Positions 23,985 to 33,370 of a stretch of 64,000 bases of DNA are shown here, piece by piece. Each line of letters opens with the position of its first letter. Position 1 is the first letter of the stretch. Origin of the DNA: JBNLBS01 sp050303415 (GTDB lineage: Bacteria > Pseudomonadota > Gammaproteobacteria > Methylococcales > Methylomonadaceae); contig JBNLBS010000004.1 of NCBI GenBank assembly GCA_050303415.1, positions 1 to 64,000 on the forward strand. The letters run 5' to 3'. The notes beneath the pieces are model-generated. The model was not told the origin of the DNA. It ran no database searches and saw only the letters and a program-made list of their open reading frames with translations. Made by a program: the position numbers and the translations under genes.

Positions 23985-26291
23985 TCAACTTTTTTCATTG
24001 GATTTTATCGGCAAAGTAAATTTAAAAATCGCCCCATTTTCAGAATGTACCGCCCAGATTTGACCCTTATGGCCTTCGATAATTTCTTTGCAAATCGCCA
24101 AACCCAATCCTGTCCCACCGGTTCCTGTGTTTGTTTTACTGCTTTGAATAAATTTATTGAACACGTCTTCTAACTCTGCCTCTGGAACCCCGATACCTTC
24201 ATCCTGAATACTGAGCTCGATAGCGGCCGCTTGGGTTTTATTGTCCAACACATCTGATAAGGTGATAGTTAGCCTCCCACCTTCGGGACTGAATTTGATC
24301 GAATTGGATAGTAAATTACTAATAACCTGTATAATTCGAACATCGTCACAATCAATTTGCTGTACTGATGATTTATTAATTATATCTACACTGATGCGTT
24401 TTTCCTGTAACCGAGCTTTCTGTTCTTTAAAACAGGTATTGATTAGATCAATCGCGTTATGTGGCTGGATAGAAAACTGCATTTTGGATGCTTCCAGTTT
24501 AGACAGATCTAGAAGATCATTCAGCAACAATAACAGCCGCTGACCACTAGTTTGAATATGTTCAAAATATTCACCTAACTTTTCACGTTTAGCATTTTTC
24601 ACTCTCAAATTGCCAATACGGGCAAAACTTAAAATACCATGCAACGGGGTACGCAACTCATGGCTCATATTCGCCAAAAAGACTGATTTTGCCTTATTAG
24701 CACGTTCTGCCTCTTCTTTTGCATGACGCAGATCGCTGGTTTGGTCTTCGACTTCCTTTTGTAACTGCTCGTTATGTTGAATTAATTGTGCTTCCAGTTC
24801 CTTTTGCTCAGTCAGGTCTTGAATAAAACTACTGAAGATCATACCTTCAAAGACACCGGAGTCAACTTTGTTAATGACAATACGGATAGGGAAAACTTCT
24901 CCGTTTTTCTTAACGGCAGTCACTTCCCTTGCTTTGGAAAAAATGTATTCTGAATTGGATGCAACCATCCTTTCAATATACTTTTCATGCTGCCGTTCAA
25001 ATTGATTTGGCACCAAAACGCTTATTTTTAATCCTAATAGTTCCGATTCCCGATAGCCAAACAATCGACAGGCAGCAGGATTGACACCCGCTATTCTTCC
25101 CATTTCATTACTTAAAATAATTGAGTCCAGGGCACCATTAAAAAGACTTTTCAGCTGTGATTCGGATTGCCGGATAGAGCGCTCGGTATTGAGCCGCATT
25201 TGCACCATTTGATTAAAATTTTCATTTAAATCTGACAGTTCCTTTATCTTCGTTATATTTTCAACTTTCGGTTTTTCACCTATATCCTGGAATAATTTCA
25301 TTGAATTGATCAAATGACTCACCGGATTGATAATCAGATGTATTTTTTTCAACCCAATCCACATAATAAAAGTGATGATTAATAATATCCCCGTCAACAT
25401 ATCAATCATGACCTTTAATGCCGGCACCAACACGTCAGCCTTTGAAACTTCAGTCACTACACCCCAGTTAACACTATGAACTTTGGATAAAACGCCGAAT
25501 ACTTCATTTCCTGAAAGACCCGAATAACTCTCGCTTACGCCCCATTTCGCATCAGTCAAAAAGGCGCGTACAATTTTTGAGGAAGTCGTTAGCTCACCTG
25601 ACTTTAAATTTTTGGAGAAAGAACTGGCAAGCAAGGTACCTCGACTATCAAACAAGAAACTCTCACCGATATCATTATTAAAAGATGGAGCCACATCTTT
25701 CCAGAGAAAATCCGGTTTAATTTCAACCAGTAAAACCCCATAAACCTGACCGTCAAACTGAACAGGAATGCCTATCGGTATTACGGTTAAATTCTCTTCA
25801 TCCGCTTTCGTTCCACCTAGATATATACGACCTAGGTTTGGAATCGCTAAAAAGGGAGTCTGTTGTTTTTTCCCGGACAACCAATATTTACGTTCTAAAT
25901 AGGCTTTTTCTTCAATTGGGGTAGTAAATGTATGTTCAGACAAGCCGGCTAGAAAGCGTCCTTCAGCATCAACCAATAAAACAGAGTGAATCGCCTGCTC
26001 ACGCTGGATTATCAGGCTTAAGAGGCTTTGGACATAATCTCTGTCAAAATCTTTCCCGACCCTTATCGACATGGCGATGGGGTCTGATTTGTTGATCAGC
26101 AACGTCTTCAGCCGCAACATTTCCCTGTCTACATGATCAGCTATGCGTAGACTAAAGTTTTTTTGTTCTTTAAGCGAAGCCTCTTTGGTTGCTTCATAGG
26201 TATTAATACAGACTACGAGTGTCAATAAGATAGCTGGTAAAACAGCCACATAAATAACAAACCGCGTTAAGAACTGAGCTAATGAAATCAT
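23985..26291 (-). CDS. Membrane-bound sensor histidine kinase (Cache, HAMP, PAS, HisKA, HATPase)
   Basis: The 768-residue kinase has one membrane segment near residues 11-30, a periplasmic double-Cache-like sensor (about 35-285) and a second membrane segment near 292-315. A HAMP linker follows, then a PAS domain (about 375-495) and a coiled coil. The HisKA domain has its phospho-His at 544 (NMSHELRTPL). The HATPase domain has N-box NLLSNSIKFSP and GTGGTGLGLAI. It carries no receiver domain, so it must use a separate one; the REC proteins encoded beside it are candidates. It starts 9 bases after the binding-protein gene, and the two probably act together. Confidence 0.93.
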   Translation of the reverse strand: MISLAQFLTRFVIYVAVLPAILLTLVVCINTYEATKEASLKEQKNFSLRIADHVDREMLRLKTLLINKSDPIAMSIRVGKDFDRDYVQSLLSLIIQREQAIHSVLLVDAEGRFLAGLSEHTFTTPIEEKAYLERKYWLSGKKQQTPFLAIPNLGRIYLGGTKADEENLTVIPIGIPVQFDGQVYGVLLVEIKPDFLWKDVAPSFNNDIGESFLFDSRGTLLASSFSKNLKSGELTTSSKIVRAFLTDAKWGVSESYSGLSGNEVFGVLSKVHSVNWGVVTEVSKADVLVPALKVMIDMLTGILLIITFIMWIGLKKIHLIINPVSHLINSMKLFQDIGEKPKVENITKIKELSDLNENFNQMVQMRLNTERSIRQSESQLKSLFNGALDSIILSNEMGRIAGVNPAACRLFGYRESELLGLKISVLVPNQFERQHEKYIERMVASNSEYIFSKAREVTAVKKNGEVFPIRIVINKVDSGVFEGMIFSSFIQDLTEQKELEAQLIQHNEQLQKEVEDQTSDLRHAKEEAERANKAKSVFLANMSHELRTPLHGILSFARIGNLRVKNAKREKLGEYFEHIQTSGQRLLLLLNDLLDLSKLEASKMQFSIQPHNAIDLINTCFKEQKARLQEKRISVDIINKSSVQQIDCDDVRIIQVISNLLSNSIKFSPEGGRLTITLSDVLDNKTQAAAIELSIQDEGIGVPEAELEDVFNKFIQSSKTNTGTGGTGLGLAICKEIIEGHKGQIWAVHSENGAIFKFTLPIKSNEKS

Positions 26292-26300
26292 CTAGAATGA

Positions 26301-27299
26301 TTAAAGCTCATTTTTTAAAACTGCCTCTATAAACCGGGTTTCGGTAAATTTATGCAGATCTTCGGGTATCTTTTTCCAAAGCCCCATATCAACCAGTTTT
26401 ACAGCCATGTCATGTATATCATCCTCACTAGGCATCATGTCGGTATATGTTATCCAGTCGGCTGGTGAGGTCAATACCCTCTCAAATACATGTGCAGGAG
26501 CCCCCGTATAATCCTCCCCCATCAGAGCCGCCTCATAAGGGTTCTGTTCAATATGCCGTCCGGCCTTAACTAACAGACTAACCAGTTCTTGCAACTGTTG
26601 CGGATGCTTTTCAATAAATTCATCACTGGCTAAAAAAACATGATCCATATGATCCTTCCATATTTCAGAAGAGTTTGAAGCCATCCATCCGACATTCAGG
26701 CTGACCGCCCGCTGTCCTTCCGGCTCGCCTATCATAAACCCGTCAATTTCACCGCGTTGTAAGGATAAGACCATATCCCGGGGGGACATTGGAATGATCG
26801 TTGTCATATGTGCGGGTATTTGATGTTGTTGTATCAGCATATTCATTAAGACATGATGCTGGGAATATAGATGGGGCACTGCTAATACTGATTTACGGGC
26901 TTTGAGTTCATCAATATGTTTAATTTTTTTGGTTAATACAAACCCATTACCGTTTCTGTTGGCTTTCAGCACAATTTTTGCAGGAAATCCATCTTCGATC
27001 AGTTGCATGGCTAATGGCGACAGAATAAAAGTACCAGCCAGTTTACCGTTTTTCATGTCTTTAACAACATCATTCCAGTTATGATTCTGTACAGTTTTAA
27101 GCTGAAATGACTTGATCTTTGTCCGGAATTTTTTTTCCACCACAGCCAGTGGCAGATGGCCGCCACAGATTAAGCGCCCGATACTCACCAAAAATCGATC
27201 ATCCGGTGAAGAAGTTGCGGATTTATACCAAAAATTAATACCTATAAACAGCAGCAATGCCAGCACCAAAACTGTACAGGCAAGCAGAAACTTCTTCAT
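26301..27299 (-). CDS. Membrane-anchored NMT1/THI5-like substrate-binding protein
   Basis: A 332-residue binding protein of the nitrate/sulfonate/thiamine-precursor type (NMT1-like, related to NrtA and CmpA). The N terminus is a signal anchor (hydrophobic residues 4-24) with no good lipobox. The mature part shows ICGGHLPLAVVEKK, LAGTFILSPLAMQLIEDG and a hinge-like GEIDGFMIGEPEGQRA. No permease or ATPase gene is nearby. It lies directly upstream of the Cache/HAMP kinase gene with a 9-base gap. It therefore more likely presents a ligand to the kinase than feeds a transporter. The ligand cannot be read from the sequence. Confidence 0.85.
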   Translation of the reverse strand: MKKFLLACTVLVLALLLFIGINFWYKSATSSPDDRFLVSIGRLICGGHLPLAVVEKKFRTKIKSFQLKTVQNHNWNDVVKDMKNGKLAGTFILSPLAMQLIEDGFPAKIVLKANRNGNGFVLTKKIKHIDELKARKSVLAVPHLYSQHHVLMNMLIQQHQIPAHMTTIIPMSPRDMVLSLQRGEIDGFMIGEPEGQRAVSLNVGWMASNSSEIWKDHMDHVFLASDEFIEKHPQQLQELVSLLVKAGRHIEQNPYEAALMGEDYTGAPAHVFERVLTSPADWITYTDMMPSEDDIHDMAVKLVDMGLWKKIPEDLHKFTETRFIEAVLKNEL

Positions 27300-27358
27300 T
27301 TATAACCTCTTACTGCTATTAGCTAACTTATTATCATTCTTCGTCCATAGTTAAAATG

Positions 27359-28417
27359 TTAATCCTGAAATGTTTCTTTAACCTTGATAATATCATTGAT
27401 ATTTTCCAAGTATAGCTGGACCAACTCCGGATCAAAAATTTGCCCGCTGTGTTCTTTAATAAAAGCTGTAGCAGCATCGATGGACCATGACTCTTTGTAA
27501 GGACGAGTGGAGGTGAGCGCATCAAAAATATCGGCCAGAATAACAATGCGCCCCTCCACCGGAATATCGGTACCGCTAAGGCCATTAGGATAACCTTTCC
27601 CATCCCAGCGTTCATGATGAGTGACGGCAATAACCTTGGCCATTTTCAGTATTTCAGAAGGACTTTCATCAAGCATAGCCTCTCCAATAAGTGTATGGGT
27701 TTTCATTATTGTCATTTCTTCATCAGTTAGTTTTCCGGGTTTTAATAAAATACTGTCCGGAATTCCAATTTTGCCGATATCATGCATGGGAGCTGCTTTA
27801 AGCATAATCTCACAATAATCTTCATCAAATCCTTTAGCCTGCGCCAGCAAATGACTGATTGCCCCTACGCGCATTGTGTGTTCACTGGTTTCTGTATCTC
27901 TATAATCAGCCGCCATCGCCAACCGGTTTACCACGTCAACTTTAGCCGCATCTAATGCTTTGGTTCGCCTTATAACGCGTTGCTCCAGTTCTTCATTAAG
28001 TAAAATAAATTCCTTTTGTGAGAGATGCAGATCAATAAGGTTGGCAACACGACACAACACTTCTTCATGATCAAAAGGTTTGGTTAAAAAATCTTTCGCC
28101 TCACCTCTTAGTGCTCTAAGTTTGGTTTCCCTATCTGTCAACGCTGTCAGAATAATAACCGGGGGGGGCAATGACTTGTTAATTTTGACAAAAGCATCCA
28201 TCACATCAAAACCGGTCAATTCTGGCATATTAATGTCTAACAATACCAAGTCATATTCGTTATGTTGATATAAATCAATTGCCCTTCGAGGAGAATCTTC
28301 TATATAAATAAAACGATAACCGTCGGCCTCAAGCAACTCCATTAAAATTGCTAAATTAACCGGCTCATCGTCTACGATCAGAATCTTAGCCCTGGTACGA
28401 TCAATATGGTCCGCCAT
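27359..28417 (-). CDS. Response regulator with HD-GYP c-di-GMP phosphodiesterase domain
   Basis: A 352-residue RpfG-like protein. The receiver domain (about 12-130) has phosphoacceptor Asp in LVLLDINMPE and Lys in FLTKPFD. A coiled coil leads to the HD-GYP domain (about 165-350), with HTMRVG, the metal pair in MHDIGKIGIPDSIL, THHERWDGKGYPNGL (the GYP motif) and LADIFDALTS. All catalytic residues look intact. It should degrade c-di-GMP when phosphorylated. It lies 36 bases downstream of the REC-HATPase gene and 59 bases upstream of the binding-protein gene, in one likely operon. Confidence 0.95.
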   Translation of the reverse strand: MADHIDRTRAKILIVDDEPVNLAILMELLEADGYRFIYIEDSPRRAIDLYQHNEYDLVLLDINMPELTGFDVMDAFVKINKSLPPPVIILTALTDRETKLRALRGEAKDFLTKPFDHEEVLCRVANLIDLHLSQKEFILLNEELEQRVIRRTKALDAAKVDVVNRLAMAADYRDTETSEHTMRVGAISHLLAQAKGFDEDYCEIMLKAAPMHDIGKIGIPDSILLKPGKLTDEEMTIMKTHTLIGEAMLDESPSEILKMAKVIAVTHHERWDGKGYPNGLSGTDIPVEGRIVILADIFDALTSTRPYKESWSIDAATAFIKEHSGQIFDPELVQLYLENINDIIKVKETFQD

Positions 28418-28453
28418 TTCCTACCCTTTTTTTCATGACCGTTTCTGTGACGT

Positions 28454-29359
28454 TCATGCTATTTTAACTTTTGCAATTGCTTTTGTGCCGCCATTTGTAT
28501 AATCCAGGTGATCAAAACTCATTACGTTTGCCAGCGCAATACCACGTCCATGATTATCCGTAGCCCGCTTCACATCAAAATTCAAATATTGTTGCCAGCT
28601 GAATCCCTTACCTTGATCTTCTATGGTGACGATTAATTCATTGTCAGTGTATTTTAATGTGACTTTTACTTGCTTGTCTTTGTTTTCCGGTAGAGCCAAG
28701 CGTTTAGCCACCGTTTGTGCCAACTGATGATTAGTGACTAGGGCTGTTTTTTCAGCATAAGTTAAACCGGCATGACCAAACTCCAATGCATTTATCATTA
28801 TCTCGGTCAAACCAATAATAGCTGTTTCCGGCGAAGGAAATGCATTAGCCAATAATGCGGCTAAAGCATAACAATCTTCCAGTGTTTGATAATGAAATTG
28901 GCCGCGCTCCATCAGCCTCATCGATGAAGGATAATCCTTTACATTATGCTGTAATTTTTTTATTCGAAAACAATCCTTAACCGCTGCCTGAACGACGGAT
29001 CTAAACATATCCTCTTCATAAGGCTTGGTTACGTAATAATAAGCACCGGCTGAAATACCTTCTACGATTTCCTCATGTTTGGCACAAGCCGTTTGCAATA
29101 TCACCGGTATATTACACAATTCAGGGTCGGCTTTCATTTTAGCCAATAACGTCATACCGTCCATTTCCGGCATGATTCGATCCAATAATACAACATCATA
29201 TTTATTAGGCGCCGCTTTCAATAAACTCAAGGCCTCCAAACCATTATGAGCCATCTTGATAACATGGTGATCAGCGGCCAGAAATTCTTCGATGATAAAA
29301 AGATTATAATCTTCATCATCCACGGCCAATATTACTGCTGGACGCGACCTTTCTAGCAT
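28454..29359 (-). CDS. Response regulator with HATPase output domain (paralogue of 22247-23140)
   Basis: A 301-residue protein with the same plan as the one at 22247-23140. The receiver has acidic residues in AVDDEDYN, Asp60 in VVLLDRIMPEMDGM and Lys in YVTKPY. The GHKL domain has N-box LTEIMINALEFGH, IEDQGKGFSW and NHGRGIALA. The two paralogues share the whole layout but differ at many positions, so the duplication is not recent. This is the first gene of the minus-strand operon that continues through HD-GYP, the binding protein and the sensor kinase. Confidence 0.88.
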   Translation of the reverse strand: MLERSRPAVILAVDDEDYNLFIIEEFLAADHHVIKMAHNGLEALSLLKAAPNKYDVVLLDRIMPEMDGMTLLAKMKADPELCNIPVILQTACAKHEEIVEGISAGAYYYVTKPYEEDMFRSVVQAAVKDCFRIKKLQHNVKDYPSSMRLMERGQFHYQTLEDCYALAALLANAFPSPETAIIGLTEIMINALEFGHAGLTYAEKTALVTNHQLAQTVAKRLALPENKDKQVKVTLKYTDNELIVTIEDQGKGFSWQQYLNFDVKRATDNHGRGIALANVMSFDHLDYTNGGTKAIAKVKIA

Positions 29360-29663
29360 GAGTACCTACCTGATGTTTTATCTTTAAACAAAGCCAATAG
29401 TTTTTGATGATTGAGTTTCATTTTAACAACTACCATTAAGTGCAAAAAGCATCTGAATCATAGACAATATTTGTACTTAAATAAAGCATTAAAACCTTAT
29501 TTTTTATACATAAACCTAGTTCATAAACACTGCCAGATTTCCTGAAGATCAATAAACAATGGCGACCAGTATCTGTAAACAACAAGATATAAAGACTATA
29601 ATTGAACGTCTGGTGAAAAGCTAATATAAGATAGGATTTTTTTAACTTAAAAACTTATACCAA

Positions 29664-29692
29664 TTGTTTAACTCATTGCGTGTTTATACACT
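29664..29692 (+). promoter_or_regulatory. Possible sigma-70 promoter of the PBP-like sensor kinase gene
   Basis: TTGTTT (29664-29669) and TACACT (29687-29692) are 17 bases apart. A start of transcription near 29699 would leave a short leader before the ATG at 29713 and would exclude the earlier in-frame GTG at 29680. The divergent gap from 29360 to 29712 also has to hold the promoter of the minus-strand operon, which I could not locate. Confidence 0.3.
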
Positions 29693-29712
29693 TCTTTCTA
29701 TTATATTGCCTT

Positions 29713-32700
29713 ATGACTAAAGCTACAGTTAAACTTGGTTTGATGCCTCCACTCACAGGCATTGTGGGCATTTACGGCTCAGAAATTGTCCATGCAGCCC
29801 AAATCGCCTGCCAGGAAGTCAACAATAATGGTGGCGTGCTTGGCCGTCCATTAGAGCTAATCATAGAAGATGACGGCAGTCTTCCGGAAAATGCAGTGGT
29901 TGCAGCAGAAAAATTGATAGACCGACACCACTGTAAGGCAATTATTGGCAACCTATTATCCAATTCCCGTATAGCCGTTGCTTATCGTGTTGCCGAACCC
30001 CGAAAAACCCCCTTACTTAATTTTTCATTTTATGAAGGCAGTATATTAAGCCGCTACTTTTTCCATTTTGCTGCATTGCCTAATCAACAGGTGGAAAAGA
30101 TGATTCCCTACATGCAGGAAAAATTCGGTCCTAGCATGTTTTTCGCCGGTAATAACTATGAATGGCCCAGGGGCTCAATACAGGCAGCCAAAGAAGTACT
30201 GATAAAAAACGGTGGTAAAGTTGTCGGCGAGGAATATACCAAAATAGGCCTGAACCAACAGGAAATTGATCAATTACTCGATCATGTGGAAGAACAAAAA
30301 CCGGATGTTTTTGTGCCCTATTTTGCCGGCGATGATCAGATTCTATTGTTGACACGTTTTTCCAAACGCGGACTAAAAAAACATATAGCCGTAGTCATGG
30401 GGCATTATGATGAAATGATGACCAGTCAACTGCCGCCCGAAGTTCGTGAAGGTTTCTACTCCAGCAACAGTTATTTTATGAGTATTGATACCCCTAAAAA
30501 CAGGGAATATCTGGAAAAATTGGCAAAATTACCGGATGTAAATGGTATATGGCCAAATGGCAACGGTATTCTGACTAATTTTGGTGAGGGTACTTATATC
30601 TGTGTTAAAGCCTTTGCCCAGGCAGCCAATAAGGCCGGCAGCCTTAACTCTGAACAACTTGTCGAATCACTCAAGACTGTCTGTATTGATGCACCTCAGG
30701 GTAAGGTTACAATGAACCCCGTTCATCATCATGCCAATATCAATAGCTATTTAACCCATTGTCAGGCTGACGGAGTATTTAAAGCCATAGAGAATTTTGG
30801 TCTAATAAAAGCACAACTACCCGCTCGCTACAACCATCAACGTATTAAAAATCAGGCAACTCTGGAAGATGATATTCGTCTACAGGCCCGAATTCTAGAA
30901 AGTATGACGGAAGGTGTCTTTTTAGTGAGTTCGGACAATGATACGATAATCTATGCCAATACCGGAGCTGAAAAAATCTTCGGTTACAATATGGGGGAAA
31001 TGAAAAACCTGACTGTAAGTCAATTGGATGACCATGATACTGCTAAACCCAATCAAACAATAACAGACATAATTCCAAATCTGCATATTAAAGGAAGCTG
31101 GCAAGGAGAAATTCACGCCTTAAATAAAAACCGCGAACCCATTTGTTGTTCAATTAATATATCTTCCTTTACTCATCCGGTTTTTGGTGAAGTATGGCTT
31201 TGGGTTATAAGGAACATTACCAAACGAAAACAAGCCGAACTTCAATTAAGCGAAAGCGAAGAGAAATATCGTCTTGCCATGGAGGCGACCCAAGATGGTT
31301 TCTGGGACTGGAAAATTCCAACCGGCGAGATTTATTTCAGTCCCGGCTGGAAAAATATTATGGACGGAATATTTAATTCTGTCGATCAGCCAGCTAGGAA
31401 CGCGAGCATTTTTCCTGACGATAGGATTAAAATGCTTAAATCACTACAAAAATATCTGACCGGTCAAATAGATATCTGGAAAGATGAACATCGTTTATGT
31501 AATGCCAAGGGTGACTACATTTGGGTTCTGGAACGAGGTCGCGTCGTTGAACGAGATCCAGAGGGGCATCCGATACGCATGATTGGCACAATGACCGATA
31601 TTTCAGAACGTAAACAAGTGGAAGAGGAATTAATCCGCTATCGGGATCATTTGGAAGATCGGGTTAAAGAGCAAACAGCTGATTTGTTAATAAGTAGGCA
31701 AAATGAAAAAGAAGCCCGTCAAATGTTACAATTGGTTCTTAATTCCATCCCTGTACGCGTATTTTGGAAAGACAACAATTTGAAATACCTGGGCTGCAAC
31801 AGCCTTTTTGCTCAGGATGCCGGCTTTCAGAATCAGGAAGAAATCGTAGGTCTAACAGACTTTGATATGGGCTGGTATAGAAATGCAAAACAATATCAAG
31901 CTGACGACAAATTGGTGATGGAAAATAATCGCCCCAAACTTGCTTATGAAGAAACTCAGACAAAGCCTGATGGCAGTTTATCCTGGTTGCAAACAAGTAA
32001 AATTCCATTACACGATACACAAGACCAAACTATTGGAATTCTGGGCACCTACGAAGATATAACCGATCGTAAGCAAGCAGAGAACCAACTTATTTTGGCA
32101 AAAGATGAAGCGCAAAAAGCCAATCATGCCAAATCAGATTTTTTGGCCAATATGTCGCATGAATTACGTACCCCTTTACATGGAATCTTAAGTTTTGCCC
32201 GTTTTGGCTTAAAAAATGCCAAAAAAGGCGATTTGGCCAAGCTGGAACAATATTTTGACTGGATCAACCAAAGCGGAGAAAGACTGTTAGTCTTATTGAA
32301 CGATTTACTTGACTTGTCAAAACTCGAGTCGGGAAAATTGGAACTGGATATACAGCAATATGATATCAAACAAATTATAGAAAATTGTGTTGCCGAAATG
32401 AGTGCCAGCATTGAGGAAAAAAAGATACAAATACATTGGCAAGACCGGACTCATTCCACCCTGGCCGAATTTGACAAAGTTCGTATTGGTCAGGTTGTCA
32501 CCAACTTGCTCAGTAATGCTTATAAATTTAGTAATACTGGCGACTCCATTTTAATTGATTTATCGGAATATTCACTTAGTTTGACTGATCATGAGCCAAT
32601 TCCCGGCCTTTTATGCAGTATTCAAGATGAAGGCATTGGAATTCCGGAAGACGAGCTGGATAGCATATTTGATAAATTTATCCAAAGCAGTAAAACCAAA

Positions 32701-32901
32701 TCTAAATCCGGAGGAACTGGCTTGGGGCTGGCAATCAGCCAGGAAATTATTAAGGCTCATCATGGCAAAATATGGGCTGAAAACAGCGTTCAAGGCGGAG
32801 CCACATTTAGATTTGCCATTCCTTTATCCATTTCACAGATAAAAAAAGACGCGCTCCAAGCGAATGATCCATTACCCGAAAATAAATCTGTAAGAACGTA
32901 A
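29713..32901 (+). CDS. Sensor histidine kinase with AmiC-like ligand-binding domain and three PAS domains
   Basis: From the ATG at 29713 the product is about 1062 residues. Residues about 5-375 are a type I periplasmic-binding fold of the AmiC/urea-amide family (LGLMPPLTGIVGIYG, QIACQEVNNNGGVLGRPLEL, APQGKVTMNP). Three PAS domains follow (about 390, 515 and 675 onward), then HisKA with phospho-His near 816 (NMSHELRTPL) and HATPase (GGTGLGLAIS). There is no receiver domain. No membrane segment is visible and the N terminus lacks a signal sequence, so the ligand domain should be cytoplasmic, as in AmiC itself. A longer GTG start at 29680 adds a short hydrophobic stretch (FIHFFLLYCL) that would need testing. 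Confidence 0.88.
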   Translation: MTKATVKLGLMPPLTGIVGIYGSEIVHAAQIACQEVNNNGGVLGRPLELIIEDDGSLPENAVVAAEKLIDRHHCKAIIGNLLSNSRIAVAYRVAEPRKTPLLNFSFYEGSILSRYFFHFAALPNQQVEKMIPYMQEKFGPSMFFAGNNYEWPRGSIQAAKEVLIKNGGKVVGEEYTKIGLNQQEIDQLLDHVEEQKPDVFVPYFAGDDQILLLTRFSKRGLKKHIAVVMGHYDEMMTSQLPPEVREGFYSSNSYFMSIDTPKNREYLEKLAKLPDVNGIWPNGNGILTNFGEGTYICVKAFAQAANKAGSLNSEQLVESLKTVCIDAPQGKVTMNPVHHHANINSYLTHCQADGVFKAIENFGLIKAQLPARYNHQRIKNQATLEDDIRLQARILESMTEGVFLVSSDNDTIIYANTGAEKIFGYNMGEMKNLTVSQLDDHDTAKPNQTITDIIPNLHIKGSWQGEIHALNKNREPICCSINISSFTHPVFGEVWLWVIRNITKRKQAELQLSESEEKYRLAMEATQDGFWDWKIPTGEIYFSPGWKNIMDGIFNSVDQPARNASIFPDDRIKMLKSLQKYLTGQIDIWKDEHRLCNAKGDYIWVLERGRVVERDPEGHPIRMIGTMTDISERKQVEEELIRYRDHLEDRVKEQTADLLISRQNEKEARQMLQLVLNSIPVRVFWKDNNLKYLGCNSLFAQDAGFQNQEEIVGLTDFDMGWYRNAKQYQADDKLVMENNRPKLAYEETQTKPDGSLSWLQTSKIPLHDTQDQTIGILGTYEDITDRKQAENQLILAKDEAQKANHAKSDFLANMSHELRTPLHGILSFARFGLKNAKKGDLAKLEQYFDWINQSGERLLVLLNDLLDLSKLESGKLELDIQQYDIKQIIENCVAEMSASIEEKKIQIHWQDRTHSTLAEFDKVRIGQVVTNLLSNAYKFSNTGDSILIDLSEYSLSLTDHEPIPGLLCSIQDEGIGIPEDELDSIFDKFIQSSKTKSKSGGTGLGLAISQEIIKAHHGKIWAENSVQGGATFRFAIPLSISQIKKDALQANDPLPENKSVRT

Positions 32902-33370
32902 AAAATTCTTTAACCTGATTTTAGAGTCCGGGATTTATCCCGCCTCTTTCCATACTCGAGACATACACCTTTCAATTAGATGTTTAACCTCTTCGGCTCA
33001 AAAGGAACACTATTAAATGGATACTTAATTTATTAGAAGTGCCTTCTTTGCTTTTTTGTGGAGAACAAATCGTGATAATTAAATCACTGATCAATGTTGA
33101 TATTTTATGACTTAACGCTTAAAACAGAGTAAGCCTTATAAACAGCCCACACTTTATAAAGCTTGAGCCGATCACGCAGCAACATAGCTATAAGTATCGA
33201 TACAGGGACAAATCAACCTGATCTCTAAAATTGAAACTTATAAAACTTAATAAAAAATATCCTTGATTTAATTATTGTAATAGGTATCTTTAACCGAGTA
33301 TTTTGCACAACCATAATAAGTCATATCACATTAATAATAACTATAACAATCACTATCGAGATCAACTGAC
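32902..33370. other. 469-base intergenic region without a recognisable gene
   Basis: AT-rich sequence between two plus-strand signalling genes. A small hairpin (GGGATTTATCCC near 32931) sits about 30 bases after the kinase stop and might slow transcription. No open frame, riboswitch or repeat is apparent. The region just before 33371 lacks a good ribosome binding site, so initiation of the next gene may be weak or use another start. Confidence 0.4.
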
